Of a stretch of 64,000 nt of DNA, positions 42,409 through 49,137 are shown piece after piece. The stretch comes from Lewinellaceae bacterium (lineage in GTDB: Bacteria; Bacteroidota; Bacteroidia; Chitinophagales; Saprospiraceae). A model generated the notes under the pieces. It was given only the letters and a program-made list of their open reading frames with translations, ran no database searches and was not told the origin of the DNA. The stretch is taken from the NCBI GenBank assembly GCA_016712415.1, contig JADJRC010000009.1, positions 169,001 through 233,000 on the forward strand, given 5' to 3'. Position 1 is the stretch's first letter; every line of letters starts with the position of its first letter. The position numbers and the translations under genes are program-made.

Positions 42409-43314
42409 ATGTCAGTAAAAGTCGCCAACCTCGTCAAGATTTACGAAACCCAGCGTGCGGTCGACGATGTGTCGTTTGAAGCCCGCAAAGGAGAGGTGCT
42501 CGGTTTTCTCGGCCCCAACGGCGCGGGAAAGACGACTACCATGAAGATCATCACCGGTTACCTGCCCCAAAGCGGCGGCACGGCGGAGGTCTGCGGTTTC
42601 GACGTCACCGACCGCCCCATGGAAGCCCGCGCGCGCGTCGGCTACCTGCCCGAGCACAATCCGCTATACCGCGACATGTATGTGCGCGAATACCTGGCAT
42701 TTACTGCAGGCATCCATCGTGTGCCCAACGCGCGCCGTCGTGTGGACGAAATGGTGGAACGCACCGGGCTCAGCAGCCACCGCCACAAACAGATCGGCGA
42801 GTTGTCGAAGGGTTACCGCCAGCGTGTAGGCCTGGCGCAGGCCATGCTGCACGACCCGGAGGTGCTGATCCTGGATGAACCGACCTCCGGCCTCGATCCC
42901 AATCAGATCGTGGAGATACGGCAGTTGATCAGGGATTTGGGTAAAGAAAAAACGGTCATCCTCAGCACCCATATCCTCGGCGAGGTGGAGGCGGTTTGCG
43001 ACCGGGCGATTATCATTAACAAGGGGAAACTGGTGGCCAACGCACCCATTGCCGAACTGAAACAGCAGTTTTCCGGCCAGAGCATCGTGACGGCCGAGTT
43101 TGCCGAAAGTGCCGACAGGGCCCTGATGCTGAAGATCCGCAACGTGCAAGCCGTTAAAAACCTCGGCAAAAACCGCTGGGAGCTGCGTGCCGCAGCCGAA
43201 CACGACATCCGCGCTTCGGTTTTCGCCTTTGCCGTAGCGCAAAAACTGACCCTGCTGGAGCTCCGCAAAGAGACCTACAGCGTGGAAGAAGTATTTCAAC
43301 AACTGACAAAATAG
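42409..43314 (+). CDS. gldA: Gliding-associated ABC transporter ATP-binding protein GldA
   Basis: 301 residues. Walker A G-P-N-G-A-G-K-T-T, Q-loop, ABC signature L-S-K-G-Y-R-Q-R-V-G-L-A-Q-A and Walker B V-L-I-L-D-E-P-T-S-G-L-D-P are all present, followed by the H-loop S-T-H-I-L. The ~80-residue C-terminal extension fits GldA rather than a generic ATPase. In Flavobacterium the GldAFG transporter is needed for gliding and is linked to T9SS-dependent motility. The membrane partner gldF follows, after a 155-base gap with a hairpin. Confidence 0.9.
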   Translation: MSVKVANLVKIYETQRAVDDVSFEARKGEVLGFLGPNGAGKTTTMKIITGYLPQSGGTAEVCGFDVTDRPMEARARVGYLPEHNPLYRDMYVREYLAFTAGIHRVPNARRRVDEMVERTGLSSHRHKQIGELSKGYRQRVGLAQAMLHDPEVLILDEPTSGLDPNQIVEIRQLIRDLGKEKTVILSTHILGEVEAVCDRAIIINKGKLVANAPIAELKQQFSGQSIVTAEFAESADRALMLKIRNVQAVKNLGKNRWELRAAAEHDIRASVFAFAVAQKLTLLELRKETYSVEEVFQQLTK

Positions 43315-43371
43315 GTGGTCTGATGAATATATGCCCTGCGGAAAATGGTTTTCAAGGTTGCCCGGGATATT

Positions 43372-43403
43372 CGTCATCAGATGATTGCAATCATCAGATG
43401 ACG
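43372..43403. promoter_or_regulatory. Hairpin in the gldA-gldF spacer
   Basis: CGTCATCAGATGATT, GC, AATCATCAGATGACG: a 15-bp inverted repeat with one mismatch and a two-base loop; the word CATCAGATGA is also a direct repeat. It is 57 bases after the gldA stop and 66 before the gldF start, with no T tract, so it could modulate read-through or mRNA stability rather than terminate. Confidence 0.5.
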
Positions 43404-43469
43404 TAGTGACAAAAACGCTGTGCTAAGGTTTAAACCAAATTCATCCGAGCATTTAAGTATTTCCGAACC

Positions 43470-44201
43470 ATGCTTTCGATATTCAAAAAAGAGATCAACG
43501 CCTTTTTCTCCTCGCTCATCGGCTATATCGTCATCGGCGTTTTTCTGGTGCTGATGGGTCTGGTGATGTGGGTGTTTCCCGACTACAGCGTGCTCGACGG
43601 CAATTACGCCAACCTCGACACCCTGTTCGGTATTGCGCCGATGATCTTCATGTTTCTGATTCCGGCCGTGACCATGCGTACTTTTGCCGAAGAAAAGCAG
43701 GCGGGCACGATCGAACTGCTGGTGACGCGACCGATTACCGACTGGCAGATTGTGGGCGGCAAGTTTCTGGCTTGTTTTGCATTGGTGGCTTTTGCGCTGG
43801 CGCCGACGGTGTTGTACTATTTTTCCGTGTATCAATTGGGCGCACCTCCGGGCAACCTGGATTCCGGGGGCATCATGGGTTCCTATATCGGCCTGTTGTT
43901 TCTGTCAGGCGCTTTTGTCGCAATCGGCGTATTCGCCAGTTCGCTGACCAACAACCAGATCATCGCTTTTGTGCTGGCTACCTTCCTTTCTTTTTTCGTT
44001 TATCTCGCTTTCGATTATCTCAGTCGCCTGCCCGTGTTTTTCGGCAAAACCGACGACATCGTGCAATCGATCGGTATCTCGTATCATTACAACTCCGTCA
44101 GCCGGGGAGTGCTCGACAGCCGGGATGTGATCTATTTTCTTTCGGTAATTGCGCTGTTTCTAGCCGCGACGGTGCTGTCGCTTGGCCGCAGAAAGTGGTA
44201 A
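43470..44201 (+). CDS. gldF: Gliding-associated ABC transporter permease GldF
   Basis: 243 residues with six predicted membrane segments and the conserved GldF/ABC-2 start M-L-S-I-F-K-K-E-I-N-A-F-F-S-S. Also R-T-F-A-E-E-K-Q-A-G-T-I-E-L-L-V-T-R-P, the family signature of ABC-2-type permeases. It forms the membrane channel for GldA. GldG, normally the next gene, is absent; the next gene is on the opposite strand and starts only three bases after the stop. Confidence 0.9.
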   Translation: MLSIFKKEINAFFSSLIGYIVIGVFLVLMGLVMWVFPDYSVLDGNYANLDTLFGIAPMIFMFLIPAVTMRTFAEEKQAGTIELLVTRPITDWQIVGGKFLACFALVAFALAPTVLYYFSVYQLGAPPGNLDSGGIMGSYIGLLFLSGAFVAIGVFASSLTNNQIIAFVLATFLSFFVYLAFDYLSRLPVFFGKTDDIVQSIGISYHYNSVSRGVLDSRDVIYFLSVIALFLAATVLSLGRRKW

Positions 44202-44204
44202 GGG

Positions 44205-44957
44205 CTATTTCTTGCCGCTCAGGGCGTCGTCGTTTTTCACCTCGCCCTGGTCGTCGATAATAGCGAGCACCACCCGGCGATTCCATTTCCTGTTGTCGGG
44301 CAGGTCGTCGCCTTCATCTGTTTTGTTTTCGGCCATTGGGTCGGCCTCGCCGAATACCTTGATAAACATCCGGTCGGCGCGTATGCCTTTGTTAATGAGG
44401 TAGTTGCGTGCGGATCGGGCGCGGCTTGCAGCCAGCTGGATATTAGCCTGAGCGCTGCCCACGCCGTCGGTATGGCCGAGCAGTTTTAATTTCAGCGCCG
44501 TATTGTCTTTCAACTGCTGGCAGACGGCATTCAGCACCTCCTTCGATTCGGCGTTGAGGCTGTAGCGGCCGAAGTCGAAATAAATATTCCGGACCGTCAT
44601 ATCCTGTTTGGGGTCCTGCACAAAAATGACGCCGTTGCGGAAATAAGGGCAATTGGCGCCGCAGAGGACACGCTGTTCTTCCAGATCGATTACTGCCGCA
44701 TAGGGAAACCCCTTCTCAATCATTTCTTTTTGTACCGTTTCAGCCTCGTCGCGGGTAGTATAGGAGCCGGCAAAGTAGCGGTACAACCCCATCTGGTCGT
44801 GGCTGGTGATGAAATTCCGGACCCCCTTCTCGTGGAAAAAAGTATCGGGCATGGCCTCGGCATAAGCCGCGATCTGCACGCGAAAATCCTGGGCGGCACT
44901 TTCGGTCAACTGCAGGAAACAAAAACCTGCGACTAGGAGGGTAGTGATACGAATCAT
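44205..44957 (-). CDS. Periplasmic SPOR-OmpA family protein
   Basis: 250 residues with a signal peptide (M-I-R-I-T-T-L-L-V-A-G-F-C-F-L-Q). A SPOR-like segment (F-R-V-Q-I-A-A-Y-A-E, Y-F-A-G-S-Y-T-T-R-D-E-A) is followed by an OmpA-C domain (I-Y-F-D-F-G-R-Y-S-L; L-L-G-H-T-D-G-V-G-S; S-R-A-R-S-A-R-N-Y-L; N-R-R-V-V). It probably binds peptidoglycan, anchoring the outer membrane. The C-terminal tail is acidic. It is convergent with gldF. Confidence 0.88.
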   Translation of the reverse strand: MIRITTLLVAGFCFLQLTESAAQDFRVQIAAYAEAMPDTFFHEKGVRNFITSHDQMGLYRYFAGSYTTRDEAETVQKEMIEKGFPYAAVIDLEEQRVLCGANCPYFRNGVIFVQDPKQDMTVRNIYFDFGRYSLNAESKEVLNAVCQQLKDNTALKLKLLGHTDGVGSAQANIQLAASRARSARNYLINKGIRADRMFIKVFGEADPMAENKTDEGDDLPDNRKWNRRVVLAIIDDQGEVKNDDALSGKK

Positions 44958-45335
44958 GGTGGGGAGTAAATTTTGTTAAAAAAATTATGCAAAAATAGTA
45001 TTCCCGGCCCAATATCCGCTTAGGAAGTGATTAAATGGTTCGTTAAGGCTACAGGTGCCGCACAGGTACCGCACAGGTACCGCCGGCTTCAGCCGGCGAA
45101 AAAGCATGGAATTATTTGCCCGTGCAATTCAGGTTAAGCCGAACAAACATAAAGATTCAATGTAAAAATTATTCTTCAGAAACAGTCAGGAAAGTAACTT
45201 CGCCCCTGTCCTTGCCAAATTTCAACCGGGTTGCTGTTTTCGTTTTCCGAAAAAAATTTTGTTATTGGCCGTGTTTCGGCGCGGCAGTGACAGCTCCGCA
45301 TTTCGCCCGTTTACAATGTAATACTGACACACAGC
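44958..45335. other. 378-base intergenic region with a hairpin repeat
   Basis: It contains a TATTTTTG box on the minus strand (plus-strand CAAAAATA at 44990-44997) for the SPOR-OmpA gene, and the repeat described at 45051-45098. The remainder is AT-richer than its flanks and shows no open frame or RNA gene that could be supported. Confidence 0.6.
45051..45098. repeat. Intergenic 3 x 11-bp repeat plus hairpin
   Basis: Three units ACAGGT(G/A)CCGC at 45051-45083 run into the perfect stem-loop CGCCGGCT-TC-AGCCGGCG (45081-45098). It shares its hairpin and GGTACCGC core with the element in polA at 18482-18532, but the unit is 11 instead of 12 bases, which would not preserve a reading frame. Confidence 0.85.
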
Positions 45336-47258
45336 ATGAAAAATCGCCTCCTCTTCATCGCCCTCCTGCTCGGATTGATCGCCCTCTGGTACTTTGCCGG
45401 TCGCCGCGACGATCGCTACTCCAAGGCCCCGGAACGACCCAACGATCCCTGGGTGTTTCGATCCGTACTCGACAAACAGGCACGGATGATCACCTTCGCG
45501 CTCGACGACCACCTCTGGGTGGCTTATTCGACCGATTCCTGTTCCCTGTACAAAGCCTGGTCGGACGGTGTGGATTTCACCGGAGCAGTGTACAACATGC
45601 GCCACGGACCACAACCCATGAGCCTCGGCGCTTCATGGTTCGAGAACAAACACCGCCAGCCCTGGATTGTCACCCTGAACGGCAAAACCGAGGCGCCCCG
45701 TACCGACTATAAAGGCCATCGCTACACCGCAGACGGCCATGCCGAGATCATGTACGACCTGGTGCTTGGCGACGGAAAGCGTATCCGCATTAACGAACGC
45801 CCCGAATACATCGAGCGCGACAGGCAACGCGGCTTCGAGCGCACTTTTGAGGTGGAAAATGCCCCTGAGGGCGCAATGATCAGCATGCGCGCCAACCTTG
45901 CCTCCATCGCCGATCCGGTCAATATTGTAACTAATGGCGCCTGGAAGCAATCTGGCATTACGCCACAATCCACTGAGGGCGATATTCAGGCCGTTGAAAC
46001 AGACGGAGAACTGACCCTGAATGCCGGTAAGCCAACCCGTTTTGCCGCCATGTTTGTCAGTATGCCGCTCGTCCCGAACCCTTTTGACGCCGAACGGCTC
46101 AGCGAAGCAACAGAAACGGCCTCCGTCAGCCCCGGCGAACGCCTCATGGCAAAAAGCGACTGCCGTACCTGCCACAACCCGCAGGTGCAGACCGTGGGGC
46201 CGGCTTATGTCCAGATTGCCGAGCGGTACAAAAACACACCGGAAAATATAGATATGCTGGTGGAAAAGGTGATGAAAGGCGGCTCCGGCGTGTGGGGCGC
46301 GGCAGCCATGAGCGCTCACCCCGACCTTCAACCCGACGACGCCAAAGCCATGATCAACTACGTCCTGTCGTTCGACGAAGGGGAAGATGACGGTGAAGGC
46401 GGCGGCAGTACAACCACTGACCTGACCGCTATTCCGGAATCCAAATGGCTGAAAGCGGCAGGTAACCTGGGGAACGGCGACATGGCCCCCGGGCTGCTGG
46501 TGAAAGTGTTTCAGTTGAAATTTTCACCCCAGCGCCTCGATCAGATCGACTTCAACGCCAAACCCGACGACATCGCTGTAGCTGGCCTGGTCGACGCAGG
46601 CCCGACGGAATTTGCGCCCCTTAAAAACGATTTTGCACTGCTCGCAACCGGCTACTTTTTCCTCGAAAAAGACGACAATATCCTGCTGCAAATCAGTTCC
46701 GACGACGGCTCGCGACTTTACCTCGACGGCCAGCGGCTCATCGACCACGACGGCCCGCACGGCATGGAGCCGAAAGAAGCTGAAGTCGCCCTGCGCGAAG
46801 GGTACCACGAGCTGCGTATCGAATATTTTCAGGGCAGCGGCGGTCGCGGCATCCAGCTCAAATGGGCGCGTTCGGGCGACCCGAAAATGAAGATCATACC
46901 GGAAGGGAACTTCTCCCACAAGCGTTCGGACAACGACGAAGACCTGCGCAAAATGACGGGCGAGCAGATCGGTATACCCGGCGACGTCATTCCGCTTTCG
47001 GAGGTGCATCCTTCCTACGACCTCTCCCAGGCACGTCCCGATGAATTCCTGCCCAAAGTGGCCGGAATGGATTTTCTGCCCGACGGCCGCATGCTGGTGT
47101 CAACCTGGGATGCCATGGGCGCCGTTTATCTGCTTGAAAACGTGGAGTCGGGCGACCCGAAAAAGATCAAAATGAAGATGGTTGCGAGGGGGCTCGCAGA
47201 GCCGCTGGGCCTGAAAGTGGTGGGCAAAGACATCTTTGTACTGCAAAACAGGAACTGA
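45336..47258 (+). CDS. Large cytochrome c/PA14/propeller/DUF1080 protein, N-terminal fragment
   Basis: 640 residues from the ATG at 45336. A single N-terminal membrane helix (M-K-N-R-L-L-F-I-A-L-L-L-G-L-I-A-L-W-Y) is followed by a beta-rich domain, a class I cytochrome c domain with heme motif C276-R-T-C-H280 and a likely distal Met near 328, a PA14-like beta domain (~380-515: G-Y-F-F-L-E-K-D-D-N; I-S-S-D-D-G-S-R-L-Y-L-D-G) and the start of an L-sorbosone-dehydrogenase-like propeller. The AAAA run at 47245-47248 has lost a base: one more A turns L-Q-N-R-N-stop into L-Q-K-Q-E-L-T-K-L-V-D-T-D-G-D-D, which continues in the next fragment. Confidence 0.82.
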   Translation: MKNRLLFIALLLGLIALWYFAGRRDDRYSKAPERPNDPWVFRSVLDKQARMITFALDDHLWVAYSTDSCSLYKAWSDGVDFTGAVYNMRHGPQPMSLGASWFENKHRQPWIVTLNGKTEAPRTDYKGHRYTADGHAEIMYDLVLGDGKRIRINERPEYIERDRQRGFERTFEVENAPEGAMISMRANLASIADPVNIVTNGAWKQSGITPQSTEGDIQAVETDGELTLNAGKPTRFAAMFVSMPLVPNPFDAERLSEATETASVSPGERLMAKSDCRTCHNPQVQTVGPAYVQIAERYKNTPENIDMLVEKVMKGGSGVWGAAAMSAHPDLQPDDAKAMINYVLSFDEGEDDGEGGGSTTTDLTAIPESKWLKAAGNLGNGDMAPGLLVKVFQLKFSPQRLDQIDFNAKPDDIAVAGLVDAGPTEFAPLKNDFALLATGYFFLEKDDNILLQISSDDGSRLYLDGQRLIDHDGPHGMEPKEAEVALREGYHELRIEYFQGSGGRGIQLKWARSGDPKMKIIPEGNFSHKRSDNDEDLRKMTGEQIGIPGDVIPLSEVHPSYDLSQARPDEFLPKVAGMDFLPDGRMLVSTWDAMGAVYLLENVESGDPKKIKMKMVARGLAEPLGLKVVGKDIFVLQNRN

Positions 47259-47407
47259 CCAAACTGGTCGATACGGATGGCGACGACATCATCGACGAGT
47301 ATCAGTGCTTTGCCAAAGGTTGGAAAGCATCGGCGAATTTCCACGAATTTGCTTTCGGGCTGGCGCATAAAGGCGACTACCTCTACGCTGCCCTGGCCAC
47401 GGCCATC

Positions 47408-48226
47408 ATGCCCGGCGGCGCCAGCGCCCGGCCCCAGATCGTCGACCGCGGCAAGGTGGTGCAAATCAGCCTGAAAGACGGCAGCATCGATTTTGTCGCG
47501 CGCGGCCTGCGCACGCCCGACGGCGTGGGCATCGGCACCGACGGCGAACTTTTCATCGCCGATAACCAGGGCGACTGGCTGCCGTCGTCCAAAATACTGC
47601 ACGTAAAACCCGGCGCGTTCTTCGGCTCCTACTCCGTCGACAGCATTGCCGTCGCGCAAATGCCGGTACAACCCCCGGTCGTGTGGCTGCCGCAAGACGA
47701 TATCGGCAACTCACCCACCCAGCCGGCAGTGCTGAAAGACGGCCCTTACAACAACCAGCTCGTTTTTGGCGATGTGTGCTACGGGGGGCTTCAGCGTACC
47801 TTTATGGAAAAGGTGAACGGCAATTACCAGGGCTGTGTGTTCAAATTTACCCAGGGACTGGAAGGCGGTACCCACCGCCTGGCCTGGGGGCCCGACGGCG
47901 CCTTGTATGTGGGTATGATCGGCAACCCCGGCAACTGGGGGCAGGTCGGTAAATTCTGGTACGGCCTGCAGCGCCTGAAATACAACGGCCGCTCGACCTT
48001 CGAGATGCTGGCCGTACGGGCCAAAACCAACGGCATGGAGATAGAATTCACCGAACCGCTGCGCGACGGCGACGGCTGGGACCCTCAGCAATTCCTGGTC
48101 AAACAATGGTGGTACCAGCCGACCATTAATTACGGCGGCCCGAAAATGGATGAGGAAGAACTCCTGGTAAAATCGGCAACCGTCTCTGCCGACCGCAAAA
48201 AGTATTCCTGGAACTGTCCGGCATGA
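47408..48226 (+). CDS. Large cytochrome c/PA14/propeller/DUF1080 protein, propeller fragment
   Basis: 272 residues from the first start; the frame is open from about 47249. It reads as a six-bladed NHL/sorbosone-dehydrogenase-like propeller: T-P-D-G-V-G-I-G-T-D-G-E-L-F-I-A-D-N-Q-G-D-W and H-R-L-A-W-G-P-D-G-A-L-Y-V-G-M-I-G-N-P. The frame is lost at the AAAAA at 48197-48201; one added A gives D-R-K-K-V-F-L-E-L-S-G-M-K-P, entering the final fragment. Confidence 0.82.
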   Translation: MPGGASARPQIVDRGKVVQISLKDGSIDFVARGLRTPDGVGIGTDGELFIADNQGDWLPSSKILHVKPGAFFGSYSVDSIAVAQMPVQPPVVWLPQDDIGNSPTQPAVLKDGPYNNQLVFGDVCYGGLQRTFMEKVNGNYQGCVFKFTQGLEGGTHRLAWGPDGALYVGMIGNPGNWGQVGKFWYGLQRLKYNGRSTFEMLAVRAKTNGMEIEFTEPLRDGDGWDPQQFLVKQWWYQPTINYGGPKMDEEELLVKSATVSADRKKYSWNCPA

Positions 48227-49032
48227 AACCGGAACATGTCGTGTACATCCGCCTGCGCAACCTGCCCCTCAGCGATCTCGGCCATGAGTTGTGGACAACG
48301 GAGACCTGGTATACCCTGAATGCCATTCCCGGCGATGCGACAGGGACAGTGACGACCCGCCCGCCTTTTACCCCGCCATCGGATAACTCATTGACCGACA
48401 AGGAAAAAGCCGCCGGTTGGCAACTGTTGTTCAACGGAAACACCCTCGACGGATGGCATACCTATGGCAAAAATACCGTGGGCGGCGCCTGGTTTGTGGA
48501 AGACAATACGATCCACCTCGACAAAAAAGCGCGCGGTACCGGCGATGCCGGCGATATTGTGACCGCTGAAGAATACCAGGATTTTGAACTGGAACTCGAC
48601 TGGAAAATCAGCGCCTGCGGCAATTCGGGAATTATCTACAACATCGTGGAAGACCCGGCGAAATACAACTTCGTGTGGCAAACCGGCCCCGAAATGCAGG
48701 TGCTCGACAACTCCTGCCACCCCGACAGCAAATTCCCCAAACACCGGGCCGGCGACCTGTACGACCTCATTGAGTGTAAATACGTGACGGTAAAACCGGC
48801 CGGCGAGTGGAACCACGTGCGCATTATCAGCAAGGGCGGAAAAGTGGAGCACTGGCTCAACAACCGCAAACTCGTGGACTACGACATGAATGCCCCGGAA
48901 TGGTCCAAACTGATTGCCGGCAGCAAATTCAAGGACATGCCCGGCTTCGGCAAATCGAAAAAGGGAAAGATCGCGCTGCAGGATCACGGCGATCCGGTGT
49001 GGTTTAAGAATCTGAAAATCAGGAAATTGTAA
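48223..49032 (+). CDS. Large cytochrome c/PA14/propeller/DUF1080 protein, C-terminal 3-keto-disaccharide hydrolase domain fragment
   Basis: 269 residues. The end of the propeller is followed by a DUF1080 (3-keto-disaccharide hydrolase/GH16-like) domain: W-Q-L-L-F-N-G-N-T-L-D-G-W-H-T, then N-S-G-I-I-Y-N, P-E-M-Q-V-L-D-N, and the C-terminal I-A-L-Q-D-H-G-D-P-V-W-F-K-N-L-K-I. DUF1080 domains bind or hydrolyse oxidised disaccharides. Together the three fragments (45336-49032) form one ~1,233-residue protein combining a heme-dependent oxidation module with carbohydrate binding and cleavage. It has no T9SS sorting domain. Confidence 0.82.
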   Translation: MKPEHVVYIRLRNLPLSDLGHELWTTETWYTLNAIPGDATGTVTTRPPFTPPSDNSLTDKEKAAGWQLLFNGNTLDGWHTYGKNTVGGAWFVEDNTIHLDKKARGTGDAGDIVTAEEYQDFELELDWKISACGNSGIIYNIVEDPAKYNFVWQTGPEMQVLDNSCHPDSKFPKHRAGDLYDLIECKYVTVKPAGEWNHVRIISKGGKVEHWLNNRKLVDYDMNAPEWSKLIAGSKFKDMPGFGKSKKGKIALQDHGDPVWFKNLKIRKL

Positions 49033-49054
49033 GTGCAATTACAGGCTCGTGTGG

Positions 49055-49062
49055 TATTTTTG
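49055..49062 (+). promoter_or_regulatory. -7 box TATTTTTG for the Roco GTPase gene
   Basis: Matches TAnnTTTG, 76 bases before the ATG. A TTG at 49027 is at a somewhat long distance. It indicates that the gene has its own promoter and is not part of the upstream operon. Confidence 0.5.
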
Positions 49063-49137
49063 CAGATAAGCCCATTTGTCAATCCGACATTACTATCCGG
49101 CAATCATTCCACACGAGTCAAATAATCATCATATTCT

